Origin: Butyrivibrio fibrisolvens
GTDB taxonomy: Bacteria > Bacillota > Clostridia > Lachnospirales > Lachnospiraceae
Direction: 5' to 3'
DNA: 64,000 nt
NCBI RefSeq assembly: GCF_037113525.1
Contig: NZ_CP146963.1
Location: 2,294,001-2,358,000 of the forward strand
How positions within the stretch are numbered: the first letter of the stretch is position 1; every line of letters begins with the position of its first letter. Positions 37,359 through 45,545 of this stretch are shown one piece after another. Under the pieces are notes generated by a model. That model saw only the letters and a list, made by a program, of their open reading frames with translations. It had not been told where the DNA came from and did no database searches. The translations under genes were made by a program, and so were the position numbers.

Positions 37359-38018
37359 ATGAATGGTATAAGTCGAATCATTACCTGGCTTCCGCAACTT
37401 CTTCTGGGAGCTAAGACAACAATAGTCATAACTGTTTTATCCGTGGCAATAGGCCTTATATTAAGCGTTTTCCTTGCACTTGGAAAAATGAGCAGACATA
37501 TGTTTATCAATAAGATATGCAGTGCGTATATTTTCTTTTTCAGAGGAACTCCGCTTCTTATGCAGATATACTTTTTGTATTTTGGTCTGCCGCAGTTCAA
37601 TCCGGCACTGACCATAAGAAGTGCCTTTGTTGCAGCCATGATCGCTTACACTTTAAATACTGCAGCATACCTGGCTGAGAATATCCGTGCGGGAATCCAG
37701 TCTATTGATAAAGGACAGTTTGAGGCAGCAAGGACCATAGGAATGACAGGAGCCCAGACAATGCTTCTGGTCATCATACCTCAGACTGTAAGAAGACTTA
37801 TACCCCCGGTTGGAAATGAATTCATCATGGTCTTGAAGGATGTATCTTTGGTAGCGATCATTGGACTTGCTGATCTTACAAAGGTTACAAGAGCAATATC
37901 ATCATCATCTGCTACGGCACTTGTTTACATTCCGGCTATGATCATCTATCTGGTCATCACAGCTCTTTTCCAGTTTGTATTTAATAAGCTGGAAAAGAGG
38001 TATTCGGTATATGACTGA
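37359..38018 (+). CDS. Polar amino acid ABC transporter permease, system 2
   Basis: A 219-residue permease with the same layout as system 1: [20 protein letters not shown] in the centre and the EAA-type loop [26 protein letters not shown]. It lies 21 bp after the binding protein and 16 bp before the ATPase start, so the system 2 gene order (binding protein, permease, ATPase) is the reverse of system 1. Confidence 0.93.
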   Translation: MNGISRIITWLPQLLLGAKTTIVITVLSVAIGLILSVFLALGKMSRHMFINKICSAYIFFFRGTPLLMQIYFLYFGLPQFNPALTIRSAFVAAMIAYTLNTAAYLAENIRAGIQSIDKGQFEAARTIGMTGAQTMLLVIIPQTVRRLIPPVGNEFIMVLKDVSLVAIIGLADLTKVTRAISSSSATALVYIPAMIIYLVITALFQFVFNKLEKRYSVYD

Positions 38019-38034
38019 AAGTGGAGGTAAACAT

Positions 38035-38793
38035 ATGTCAATTATTCGTACAGAAGACCTGTGCAAGAACTTTGGTGATCTGCAGGTATTAAAGAATGTA
38101 AATCTAAGCGTTGATCCCGGAGAAGTTGTTGTTATAATCGGACCTTCAGGCGCAGGTAAATCAACACTTCTTAGATCTATCAACACACTTGAAACGATCA
38201 CAAGTGGACAGATATTTATAGACGATAAGCTTTTTTGCAGGGTAAAGCAGGGAATCATACAGGAAGAAATGCGTAAGGCTGAGAAAAAAGCTGCACTTCT
38301 TGAGATGGGAATGGTATTTCAGAAGTTTAATCTTTTTCCAAATATGACTGTCAGAGAGAACATAACGGCAGGGCCTGTACATGTTAAGAAGGTTCCAAAA
38401 GATGAAGCTGATGATATTGCAAGAGAGCTTTTAAAGAGAGTAGGTCTTTTGGAAAAAGAAAATGTATATCCTGCAAGGCTTTCGGGTGGCCAGCAACAAA
38501 GAGTTGCTATTGCAAGAGCACTAGCCATGGAGCCCAAGATCATGCTCTTTGATGAACCTACATCAGCTCTTGATCCTGAGCTTGTTGGTGAAGTTCTTGC
38601 AGTTATGAAAGATCTTGCTTCTCAGGGAATGACAATGCTGTGTGTTACTCACGAGATGGGCTTTGCAAGAGAAGTTGCAGATAAGATCGTTTTCATGGCA
38701 GATGGACAGATACTTGAAGAAGGGACTGCTGATGAAATCTTTGAACATCCTAAGACTAAGGAAGCAAAGCAGTTTTTGGGAAGTATATTATAA
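38035..38793 (+). CDS. Polar amino acid ABC transporter ATP-binding protein, system 2
   Basis: A 252-residue ATPase from the ATG at 38035, after GGAGG. Walker A is GPSGAGKST, the Q-loop FQKFNLFPN, the signature [15 protein letters not shown], Walker [15 protein letters not shown] and the H-loop [13 protein letters not shown]. Compared with system 1 it carries an insertion of about 15 residues ([15 protein letters not shown]) before the Q-loop. It completes the second importer. Confidence 0.95.
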   Translation: MSIIRTEDLCKNFGDLQVLKNVNLSVDPGEVVVIIGPSGAGKSTLLRSINTLETITSGQIFIDDKLFCRVKQGIIQEEMRKAEKKAALLEMGMVFQKFNLFPNMTVRENITAGPVHVKKVPKDEADDIARELLKRVGLLEKENVYPARLSGGQQQRVAIARALAMEPKIMLFDEPTSALDPELVGEVLAVMKDLASQGMTMLCVTHEMGFAREVADKIVFMADGQILEEGTADEIFEHPKTKEAKQFLGSIL

Positions 38794-38833
38794 GTTTAAA
38801 TTATAAACAATTAAAATTAGAGGTTATGACACA

Positions 38834-40003
38834 ATGGAAGACATGTCGGTTAAAAATCTGGTACTAAGTGGAAGGCAGATAGTAACTGGAAGTGGAGCTA
38901 TCGGGTATTTAAAAAAGCTTTCTTATAAAAGGGTAATCATAGTAACAGGGGGAAGTTCTATGATCAAAAACGGCATTATTGATAAAGCCAAAGAAATGCT
39001 TATAATGTCCGGAAGCGGAGTCAGAGTAATATCAGGTATTAAGAAGAATCCTTCTTTTGAAGAGGTTGATGAAGGTCTTAAGGTATTTAATGAGTATAGG
39101 CCTGATTGCGTTCTTGCTATAGGCGGCGGAAGTGCTATGGATGCTGCTAAAGCCATGCTTTTATCCTATGAGTTTCCTGAATTAAACAAGGAAAATGTAA
39201 TTGAATATAAGGAAAAGGGTCTTATTCCGGTTCATAGAAAAACAGATCTTATATGCATTCCGTCTACTTCGGGAACAGCTTCAGAAGTTACTAAGACATC
39301 TGTAATAACAGATACGGAGAAAAGGCTTAAAGTACCGATAATAACTGACTGTTTAAGACCTGATATTGCAATTCTTGATTCTGACATAACAATGACCATG
39401 CCGGCTAATATAGCTGCAGAAACAGGAATGGATGCTCTTACTCATGCAATAGAGTCTTATACAAATCATAATCTTGATGACTTTGACGAAGCTCTTGCAA
39501 AAGCAGCTATTGCTGGAATAATCAGATATCTTCCTGATTCTTGCAAGAATAAAGATGCGCTTGCAAGGCAGAAGGTTCATAACTACTCCTGTATGGCAGG
39601 TATTTCTTTTGCAAATGTAGGTCTTGGTATGGTCCACGGCATTGCACATTCATTTGGAGCTGCTTTCAACATGGGACACGGCCTTACAAATGCGATAATC
39701 CTGCCGTATGTTTTAAAGTACAACAGCAGGGACGAGCGAGTAGCTGCAAAGCTTAAAGAACTGTCTTATGCCTGCCACTGCGAAGACATAATAGAAAGGA
39801 TCGAAGATCTGAAAGAGAAGCTTGGTATTCCGGAAAGCTTTGCTGAAGCAGGACTTGCGGAGGATGATTTTATCGATAATCATGATCTTGTTTTGGAACA
39901 TGCAATGCTTGGAGCGACTAAGGTTAATCCTGTTCCTGTATCAAAAGAGCATATGGACAGGATGCTAAGCGTTGTCTTTTATGGGGATGAAATTGATTTT
40001 TAA
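38834..40003 (+). CDS. Iron-containing (group III) alcohol dehydrogenase
   Basis: A 389-residue dehydrogenase. The NAD(P)-binding GGGSAMDAAKAM motif and the metal ligands in GMDALTHAIESYTNH and GMVHGIAHSFGAAFNMGHGL are present, with normal length. The group oxidises or reduces primary alcohols and semialdehydes. An aldehyde left by the omega-aminotransferase upstream could be its substrate, an inference. It is 40 bp after the second ABC ATPase and 29 bp before the HisC-like gene. Confidence 0.9.
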   Translation: MEDMSVKNLVLSGRQIVTGSGAIGYLKKLSYKRVIIVTGGSSMIKNGIIDKAKEMLIMSGSGVRVISGIKKNPSFEEVDEGLKVFNEYRPDCVLAIGGGSAMDAAKAMLLSYEFPELNKENVIEYKEKGLIPVHRKTDLICIPSTSGTASEVTKTSVITDTEKRLKVPIITDCLRPDIAILDSDITMTMPANIAAETGMDALTHAIESYTNHNLDDFDEALAKAAIAGIIRYLPDSCKNKDALARQKVHNYSCMAGISFANVGLGMVHGIAHSFGAAFNMGHGLTNAIILPYVLKYNSRDERVAAKLKELSYACHCEDIIERIEDLKEKLGIPESFAEAGLAEDDFIDNHDLVLEHAMLGATKVNPVPVSKEHMDRMLSVVFYGDEIDF

Positions 40004-40032
40004 AACTATAAAAATATTTGGAGAGGTAAACC

Positions 40033-41124
40033 ATGAGCTACTTTTTACTTGATGAATTTGAAAATATTGAACCTTACAATCCAGGAGAACAGCCTGATGA
40101 TAGGGAATACTTAAAACTTAATGCAAACGAAAGTTCTTTTCCCCCATCACCTAAGGTATTGGAGGCTATCGATAAGGCACATATCAACGGCATGTCACAT
40201 TATTCAGATCCATATTGCTGGAAGCTTAGAAAGGCGATCGGTGATCATTTTGGAGTAAGTGCTGAGGAAGTTTTCGTTGGTAATGGCGCGGATGAAGTTC
40301 TGAGCTTTTGCCTTATGAGCTTTTTCAGACCGGGCATGAAGATCTGTTTTCCTGATATCACATATGATTTCTACAGGATCTATGCTAAGGCTTACAGACT
40401 TGACTACGAGCAGATTCCGCTCAGAGACGACTTTACGCTGGATATCGAGCCTTATATTGAATCTGACAGGGATGTGATCATTGCAAATCCCAATAATCCA
40501 ACGGGGCTTGCTATTCCGGTGTCAGAGATTGAAAGGCTTGTGGCATCTAATAAGAATAGGATGGTCATCATTGATGAAGCATATGTTGATTTTGGTAATG
40601 AATCGGTTCTTCCGCTTGTGAAAAAATATAGTAATCTTGTGGTTGTGTATACTTTTTCAAAATCAAGAAACATGCCGGGGGCAAGGATTGGATTTGCGAT
40701 CTCATCTAAGGCAATAATTGAGGATATGAACAAGATCAAGTTTGCTTTTAATCCTTTTAATCTGAGTTCTCTTACGATCGAAGGCGGATGTGCGGCTGTA
40801 AATGATGAAGTTTACTTTGAATACTGCGTTAATAGCGTTATCAAAGAAAGGGAGGAGTTTGAGAAAAAGCTTTCTGAAATTGGATATGAGGTGATTCCGA
40901 CAACTACTAACTTTGTATTCTTTAAGGCGTTTAGGACGCCGGCGGGGGAGCTTACGGCAAAGCTTAAGAAGAAGGGGATTCTTGTAAGGCATTACGATGA
41001 CGAAAGGGTCTGCGATTATATCAGAATGACCGTAGGAACCCACGATGAAATGGAAAGAGTCCTTGTAGCTCTCCTTGAAATCGAAAACAGCTATGCTGGC
41101 TGCAAGCTCTCAGTTACAGCATAA
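40033..41124 (+). CDS. HisC-like class I/II aminotransferase
   Basis: A 363-residue PLP enzyme of the histidinol-phosphate aminotransferase subgroup. It has LNANESSFPPSPKVLEAI at the N-terminus, NPNNPTG for cofactor binding, IDEAYVDF with the pyridine-binding Asp, and the Schiff-base Lys in YTFSKSRNMPGARIGFAI. No his genes are near, so it probably transaminates another substrate of this pathway, for instance forming the 2-oxo acid for the hydroxyacid dehydrogenase. It is the last gene before a bidirectional terminator. Confidence 0.85.
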   Translation: MSYFLLDEFENIEPYNPGEQPDDREYLKLNANESSFPPSPKVLEAIDKAHINGMSHYSDPYCWKLRKAIGDHFGVSAEEVFVGNGADEVLSFCLMSFFRPGMKICFPDITYDFYRIYAKAYRLDYEQIPLRDDFTLDIEPYIESDRDVIIANPNNPTGLAIPVSEIERLVASNKNRMVIIDEAYVDFGNESVLPLVKKYSNLVVVYTFSKSRNMPGARIGFAISSKAIIEDMNKIKFAFNPFNLSSLTIEGGCAAVNDEVYFEYCVNSVIKEREEFEKKLSEIGYEVIPTTTNFVFFKAFRTPAGELTAKLKKKGILVRHYDDERVCDYIRMTVGTHDEMERVLVALLEIENSYAGCKLSVTA

Positions 41125-41214
41125 GGTATCGAAAGCTGTACATATAAGCTACATTCGGGGGATTCCTGGGGATGTGAGTCTTGATTCTATTGAAGTAGAG
41201 GATTAGGAACGAAT

Positions 41215-41255
41215 AAAAGCGAACTACTATCTGAAAAAAATAGCAGTTCGCTTTT
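41215..41255. terminator. Bidirectional terminator between the amino acid cluster and higBA
   Basis: AAAAGCGAACTACTAT (41215-41230) pairs with ATAGCAGTTCGCTTTT (41240-41255) with one mismatch. The A and T ends work as T tracts on either strand. It serves the HisC-like gene and the convergent antitoxin gene. Confidence 0.88.
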
Positions 41256-41261
41256 CAAAAT

Positions 41262-41552
41262 TCATTGTTTGGCTACAGTTGGCATGTATTCAAGCTTTAA
41301 ACGCATTCCTAAGCCTTCAGCTAGGCGTTTCACCATTGCAAGACTTGGATTTCTTGTGCCATTCTCAATCCTACTGATATCCGCCTGGGTTATACCGGTT
41401 CTTTCAGAAAGATCTTTCTGAGTAAGGTGCTGATTATTTCTTGCATCTATCATAGCCTGAATAATATCATATTCGATTTCTAAAGCATCATATTCTTTTT
41501 TGACTTCTGGATTTTTTAAAGCTTTAGCTTTGTATTCACGATAACTACTCAT
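41262..41552 (-). CDS. higA: HigA-type XRE antitoxin
   Basis: A 96-residue protein on the minus strand. A helix-turn-helix of the XRE type occupies about residues 35-88: NNQHLTQKDLSERTGITQADISRIENGTRNPSLAMVKRLAEGLG. The start ATG overlaps the toxin stop (ATGA), so both are translated from one mRNA with toxin first, the order typical of higBA. It should neutralise the toxin and repress the shared promoter. Confidence 0.88.
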   Translation of the reverse strand: MSSYREYKAKALKNPEVKKEYDALEIEYDIIQAMIDARNNQHLTQKDLSERTGITQADISRIENGTRNPSLAMVKRLAEGLGMRLKLEYMPTVAKQ

Positions 41553-41896
41553 TTGGAATATCTCCTTTCGTAATCGGATTTATATTTCTTTGCTAATTCC
41601 AGTACAGCTTTTGGTGTCTTTTGAGTTTTCTTTATAAAACCATTAGTTAATATGATTTTCTTTCCAATAAAGAAAAAATAGAAAACACGAGAGATATTTG
41701 AACTTTGTTTGGTACGAAGTTCGAATATTCCATCACCCATAGGACTGGATTGTGGGTCTCTAAGTGCTGGTCCGTTTTTTTCAAGTAGATCAATAGTGCG
41801 GAGCGTTTTAGCGAGCATTTTGGGTTCTAATGAATCTAAGAATTCCTGAACCGGACAAGCACCATCCTCAGTATCATAAAATTTAATGTCGTACAT
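41549..41896 (-). CDS. higB: HigB/RelE-type toxin (phage Gp49-like)
   Basis: A 115-residue protein from the ATG at 41896, after GAAGG; the frame is open upstream but has no ribosome binding site there. It reads MYDIKFYDTEDGACPVQEFLDSL at the start. The core LRTKQSSNISRVFYFFFIGKKIILTNGFIKKTQKTP is typical of HigB/Gp49 toxins, with basic and aromatic residues of an mRNA interferase. Paired with higA and driven by the promoter at 41919-41947. Confidence 0.88.
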   Translation of the reverse strand: MYDIKFYDTEDGACPVQEFLDSLEPKMLAKTLRTIDLLEKNGPALRDPQSSPMGDGIFELRTKQSSNISRVFYFFFIGKKIILTNGFIKKTQKTPKAVLELAKKYKSDYERRYSK

Positions 41897-41918
41897 AAAT
41901 ACCTTCTTCCTCAAGATA

Positions 41919-41947
41919 ATAATATGTCGTAAAGAACATATTGTCAA
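41919..41947 (-). promoter_or_regulatory. higBA promoter and overlapping palindromic operator
   Basis: On the minus strand, TTGACA (41942-41947) is followed after 17 bp by TATTAT (41919-41924). The inverted repeat AATATGT..ACATATT (41921-41927 with 41936-41942) covers the spacer, exactly where a HigA dimer would block RNA polymerase. A further half-site ACATATT lies at 41966-41972. Confidence 0.75.
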
Positions 41948-42109
41948 CAAAAAATGTTGGATAAAACATATTTTGAATAAAGAACCTGGACAATCACAAA
42001 ATTCAAACTTCTTTTTTATAATTCTTATAGTGTGATAAGATTATAAGTGTGTAAAAGGCACAAATTCTTGGTAGATCAGCTTTAACAAATACATATATAA
42101 AGGACAGCT

Positions 42110-43255
42110 ATGATAATAGGAAAATTCAACAGACATAGTAAAAGACGTAATGCATTTATGTTACACGGACCGCTTGCGCATCAGGGATATGACTGGTGGT
42201 GGCATTCATTTACGGCACAGGACGCAGAAACAGGCGAGGATAAGCCGTTTTTTATTGAATTTTTTATTTGTAATCCGGCACTTGCGGAGAAAGAGCCGGT
42301 ACTTGGGCAGCTTCCTGCTAATAAAAAGAAGAAAAAGAAGCCTTCTTATCTTATGGTCAAGGCGGGAACATGGGGAGAAGATGCCTGCCAGCTGCATAGA
42401 TTCTTTTCTCTAAAAGAGGTTAAGCTTCATAAGACTGCTCCTTACAGGGTTAGTGCAGGAGATTGTCTTGCATCAGATGCAGTTCTTAAAGGAAGTATCA
42501 GCGTGTCTCAGGAAGATGCTAAAGCTCATCCTGAGTGGATGTGCGATGCAGGCGATATTTCTTTTGACCTTACAATTGATAAACAGATTGCATTTAATGT
42601 TGGCTACGGCGCAAGTAAGCCTCTTCGAGATGTGGAGGCATTTGCAATGTACTGGCATGCTGAGGGTATGAAGAGTGCTTATAGCGGGACTATTACTTAT
42701 AATGGCAGGAAGTATAACGTAGTTCCTGAGAAGAGCTATGGCTATGCTGACAAAAACTGGGGAAGAGACTTTACGAGTCCATGGGTATGGCTTTCTTCTA
42801 ACTGTCTTGTGAGTAAGAAGACTGGAAAGAAGCTCGAAAACAGTGTGTTTGATATTGGCGGCGGAAGGCCTAAGATCTATTTTGTTCCTCTTGATAGAAG
42901 GCTTCTTGGAGTTTTTTATTACGAGGGAAAAGAATATGATTTTAACTTTTCAAAGCTTCATCTTCAGGTCAAGACTGAATTTAGCTTTGAAGAGACAGAT
43001 ACTGAGGTTATCTGGCATGTAAGGCAGGAGAATATAAAAGCAGCAATGGAAACAGAAGTTCACTGCCTTAAGAAAGATATGCTCTTTATCAACTACGAAT
43101 CTCCTGATGGGAAGAAGCGGCACAACCATCTGTGGAACGGCGGTAACGGATGGGGCACAGTGAAGCTATACGATAAAAAGAGAGACAAGCTTGTGCTTGT
43201 TGATGAGATAGAAGCTACGCATATTGGTTGTGAATATGGCGAGTATGGAGGGTGA
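42110..43255 (+). CDS. Tocopherol-cyclase-like / AttH-type beta-barrel protein
   Basis: A 381-residue protein. The features HGPLAHQGYDWWWHSFT near the N-terminus and the later VPEKSYGYADKNWGRDFTSPWVWLSS match the tocopherol cyclase-like family, a two-domain lipocalin-like fold also found in CrtC and AttH proteins. Bacterial members in anaerobes do not make tocopherol, and the true substrate is unknown. A Lys-rich insertion (about residues 66-74) is unusual. No signal peptide. The VanX-type gene follows 6 bp later, so both are co-transcribed. Confidence 0.7.
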   Translation: MIIGKFNRHSKRRNAFMLHGPLAHQGYDWWWHSFTAQDAETGEDKPFFIEFFICNPALAEKEPVLGQLPANKKKKKKPSYLMVKAGTWGEDACQLHRFFSLKEVKLHKTAPYRVSAGDCLASDAVLKGSISVSQEDAKAHPEWMCDAGDISFDLTIDKQIAFNVGYGASKPLRDVEAFAMYWHAEGMKSAYSGTITYNGRKYNVVPEKSYGYADKNWGRDFTSPWVWLSSNCLVSKKTGKKLENSVFDIGGGRPKIYFVPLDRRLLGVFYYEGKEYDFNFSKLHLQVKTEFSFEETDTEVIWHVRQENIKAAMETEVHCLKKDMLFINYESPDGKKRHNHLWNGGNGWGTVKLYDKKRDKLVLVDEIEATHIGCEYGEYGG

Positions 43256-43261
43256 TATTTC

Positions 43262-43915
43262 ATGAAGGCAGAATACATTAGTGAAGAAATGGATTCTTCA
43301 GGTTTTGTAGTTCTTGCAGATTATATACCGGGCATAATTCAGGAAATAAGGTATCACTCCACATATAATTTCATTGGTGACAGGATCGACGGATATGAGG
43401 AGCCTGTGGCGCTTCTTACTAAAGAAGCTGCCAGAGCCTTAAAGACTGTCAGCAATGAGATGATGGTTCAGGGATACAGATTGAAAGTCTATGATGCCTA
43501 CAGGCCAGCCCGTGCGGTTAAGCATTTTGTTCTGTGGGGGATAGAAGATACTGATATCAGGATGAAGCCTTATTTTTATCCGGATCTTGAAAAACAGGAA
43601 CTCTTTGTAAAAGGATATATAGCAAAGAATTCAAGTCACAGCAAGGGAAGTACTGTTGATCTGACTTTATTTGATATGAAGTTGGGTAAAGAAGTTGATA
43701 TGGGAAGTCCCTTTGACCATTTTAGCGAAGTATCTCATCCGGATTATAAGGGCATAACAGATGAGCAGTATGAAAACCGCATGACTCTCCAAGAGGTAAT
43801 GATAAGGAATGGGTTTAAACCTATTGACTGCGAATGGTGGCACTTTACTTTGGAGAACGAACCTTATCCTGAAACATATTTTGATTTTCCTATTTCAATT
43901 GAGTATTTGAAATAA
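43262..43915 (+). CDS. D-Ala-D-Ala dipeptidase (VanX/DdpX, M15D)
   Basis: A 217-residue zinc dipeptidase. Metal ligands and catalytic residues are visible: SSHSKGSTVDLTLFD gives the His and Asp ligands, and ECEWWHF-type residues (DCEWWHFTLEN) give the catalytic Glu and third His. YDAYRPARAV contains the transition-state Arg. No other glycopeptide resistance genes are nearby, so a role in cell-wall peptide recycling is more likely than vancomycin resistance. Start after GGAGGG, 6 bp after the preceding stop. Confidence 0.9.
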   Translation: MKAEYISEEMDSSGFVVLADYIPGIIQEIRYHSTYNFIGDRIDGYEEPVALLTKEAARALKTVSNEMMVQGYRLKVYDAYRPARAVKHFVLWGIEDTDIRMKPYFYPDLEKQELFVKGYIAKNSSHSKGSTVDLTLFDMKLGKEVDMGSPFDHFSEVSHPDYKGITDEQYENRMTLQEVMIRNGFKPIDCEWWHFTLENEPYPETYFDFPISIEYLK

Positions 43916-43927
43916 AGGGTGGCGTTT

Positions 43928-44080
43928 ATGTCAGATGAATCCAAGAATAATCCCAAAAAAGATCTTAAGTCTATAAAACCAAAGAGTAATCCTAAGAAGG
44001 ATGCTCTTGCCAATGCGCCAGAGCAGGTGCTGGCTATGGCAATAAGAGACGCCATGAGGAAGGATAAGGATAAAACTTAA
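43928..44080 (+). CDS. 50-residue basic hypothetical protein
   Basis: A small frame 12 bp after the VanX stop, with AGGGTGG before the ATG. It is Lys/Asn/Pro-rich and contains a repeated KSNPKKD-type motif (KNNPKKDLKS, KSNPKKDALA), then a short helix QVLAMAIRDAMRKDKDK. The position and ribosome binding site support translation. I do not recognise it. Confidence 0.5.
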   Translation: MSDESKNNPKKDLKSIKPKSNPKKDALANAPEQVLAMAIRDAMRKDKDKT

Positions 44081-44138
44081 TTTTAATTCACAAGGTTCGA
44101 ATCGCAGGACTTACACAAATTTCGTAAGGAGAAATTAT

Positions 44139-44210
44139 ATGAAAAAAAGAATAGTAAGTATCACATTAGCTGTTGTTATGACCAGTTTTCTTTTAACAGG
44201 TTGTAATTGA
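44139..44210 (+). pseudogene. Lipoprotein signal peptide remnant
   Basis: After a good AAGGAG site an ATG opens a 23-codon frame. It encodes a perfect lipoprotein leader ending in LLTGCN and then stops. No mature domain follows. It is either the 5' end of a deleted lipoprotein gene or a very short lipopeptide. The fragment at 45039-45155 might be the other end of the same lost gene. Confidence 0.5.
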
Positions 44211-44270
44211 AGAAGATATTGCTTCAAATGGATATTAGTAGGTTATAACATTTTTTTGAGGATTGAAATC

Positions 44271-45038
44271 ATGATAGATAATATTATTAGTATAGTTAAG
44301 GATGCAGGAGACATGATGCTGTCTGCGGTTCGTCCCAAGATCATGGAAAAATCAGGACATGCAAACTTTTGTACAGAAACTGATGAGAAGATCCAGGCAT
44401 ACCTTATTGGTCGTTTCAAAGAGATACTTCCTGAAGCTGCTTTCCTTGGAGAAGAGGATGGTCAGGACGAATTCGCTTCAAAGATGAGCTCGGGATTTTG
44501 CTTTGTAATTGATCCTATTGATGGAACGTCTAATTTTATATATGAATACAGGCCATCTGTAATATCTGTAGGTCTGTTAAAAGACGGAAAGCCTTATATG
44601 GCGGTTGTTTATAACCCTTATGACGATATGATGTTTTCTGCAACAGCTGGTCAGGGCGCATATCTTAACGGCGAAAAGATAATGTCATCTGATTCGCCTC
44701 TTTCTGACAGTCTGGCACTGTTTGGAACAGCACCGTATTATGAAGAGTATAGAGACAGGTCTTTTGACATAGCAAAAAATCTTCTCCCTCTTTGCGTGGA
44801 TCTGCGCAGATCGGGAACTGCAGCATGGGATATGTGCTGCGTTGCACTTGGAAGGTGCGGGCTGTATTTCGAACTTAAGATCCAGATATGGGACTATGCA
44901 GCAGCTGCGCTTATAGCAATAGAAGCAGGATGCAGCGTGACTGATATTGAGGGAAAGCCCTTATCTTATACAGGGTCTTCATCAACTCTTTGTATGGCCA
45001 GGGGAATTAAAGAGATACCGAAGTGCTTTAAAGACTAA
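44271..45038 (+). CDS. Inositol monophosphatase family phosphatase
   Basis: A 255-residue protein with the metal-binding motifs of the family: EEDG (about residue 65), DPIDGTSNF (about 83-91) and WDYAAAALIAIEAG (about 208). Length is typical of SuhB or histidinol-phosphatase-like enzymes. It starts at the ATG at 44271, nine bases after GAGG. It lies alone between lipoprotein-like fragments, so the substrate (inositol phosphate, fructose bisphosphate or histidinol phosphate) is open. Confidence 0.88.
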   Translation: MIDNIISIVKDAGDMMLSAVRPKIMEKSGHANFCTETDEKIQAYLIGRFKEILPEAAFLGEEDGQDEFASKMSSGFCFVIDPIDGTSNFIYEYRPSVISVGLLKDGKPYMAVVYNPYDDMMFSATAGQGAYLNGEKIMSSDSPLSDSLALFGTAPYYEEYRDRSFDIAKNLLPLCVDLRRSGTAAWDMCCVALGRCGLYFELKIQIWDYAAAALIAIEAGCSVTDIEGKPLSYTGSSSTLCMARGIKEIPKCFKD

Positions 45039-45155
45039 GAAGGATCAGAAATTGTTGATGCTGATATAGTTGCTTCATACAGAGAGAAAGTTAAGCTTGA
45101 AGAAGATTCGGTCCAGGAAGAATTCGCTAAAGTAATGGAAGAGATTGCTGATTAA
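45039..45155 (+). pseudogene. C-terminal coding fragment without a start
   Basis: Directly after the phosphatase stop, in the same frame, 38 codons read EGSEIVDADIVASYREKVKL and continue in an acidic helical stretch to EEIAD and a TAA. There is no start codon with a ribosome binding site. The composition suggests the tail of a secreted or lipoprotein gene. It may be a scrap of a gene disrupted in this spot. Confidence 0.35.
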
Positions 45156-45168
45156 TTATTTTTACCCC

Positions 45169-45197
45169 TTGTAATAATTCTATGCTAGTAGTATATT
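45169..45197 (+). promoter_or_regulatory. Promoter of the thi operon
   Basis: TTGTAA (45169-45174), a 17-bp spacer and TATATT (45192-45197) lie just before the riboswitch. Confidence 0.65.
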
Positions 45198-45215
45198 GTT
45201 ACATGACAATTAAAC

Positions 45216-45304
45216 AAACGGGAGCTTTTGTGAAAGGCTGAGAGGAAGGTTAGACCTTCGACCGAGAACCTGATTTGGATAATGCCAACGTAGGGATGCC
45301 CATT
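45216..45304 (+). ncRNA. TPP riboswitch (THI element)
   Basis: The conserved parts are clear: ACGGGAGCT at the 5' side, GGCTGAGAGG, a variable arm, then CCGAGAACCTGATTTGGATA and ATGCCAACGTAGGGA. It binds thiamin pyrophosphate. A terminator hairpin follows 40 bases later (45345-45375), so control is most likely by transcription attenuation ahead of the thiS-thiE operon. Confidence 0.96.
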
Positions 45305-45344
45305 TCTATTGATGGGAGTAGTATACTCGATTATGTGTCTTTTT

Positions 45345-45375
45345 AGCTACCGATTTATTTCGGTAGCTATTTTAT
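45345..45375 (+). terminator. Terminator of the TPP riboswitch expression platform
   Basis: AGCTACCGA (45345-45353) pairs with TCGGTAGCT (45360-45368), followed by ATTTTATT. It is within the leader, upstream of the first thi gene. Confidence 0.82.
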
Positions 45376-45418
45376 TAAGATATATCATTGATGTTGTATG
45401 TATTTGCTCTATTCTTTA

Positions 45419-45503
45419 TCTTTTTATCCAAGTTCTTTTTATCCAGGTTCTTTTTATTCAGGTTTTATTTAATCAGATTCTTTTTATTTAGATTCTTTTT
45501 CTC
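45419..45503 (+). repeat. 15-bp T-rich tandem repeat in the thi leader
   Basis: Five imperfect copies of TCTTTTTATCCAGGT (45419, 45434, 45449, 45464 and 45479) plus a partial sixth lie between the riboswitch terminator and thiS. The coding strand is almost free of G. Function unknown. Confidence 0.85.
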
Positions 45504-45545
45504 ACCCCAAAACAAAAGAATCCTGTAAGAAAGCAGGAGGAAAAA

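Noticed and set aside
33069..38793. Duplicate copy of one transporter operon
   Set aside because: The two importers have opposite gene order, different lengths and clearly divergent binding proteins, so they are not a recent tandem duplication.
43262..43915. Vancomycin resistance operon
   Set aside because: Only a VanX-type dipeptidase is present; no ligase, VanH or VanRS-like genes are adjacent.
44090..44112. GGTTCGAATC resembling a tRNA T-loop
   Set aside because: No matching acceptor stem or anticodon arm lies upstream, where the VanX operon ends.
45309..45491. 60-codon frame with repeated LFIQV pentapeptides
   Set aside because: It runs through the riboswitch terminator and the 15-bp tandem array, has no ribosome binding site, and the peptide repeat is a by-product of a repeat length divisible by three.
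45419..45503. CRISPR-like array
   Set aside because: The 15-bp units are directly adjacent without spacers and there are no cas genes.
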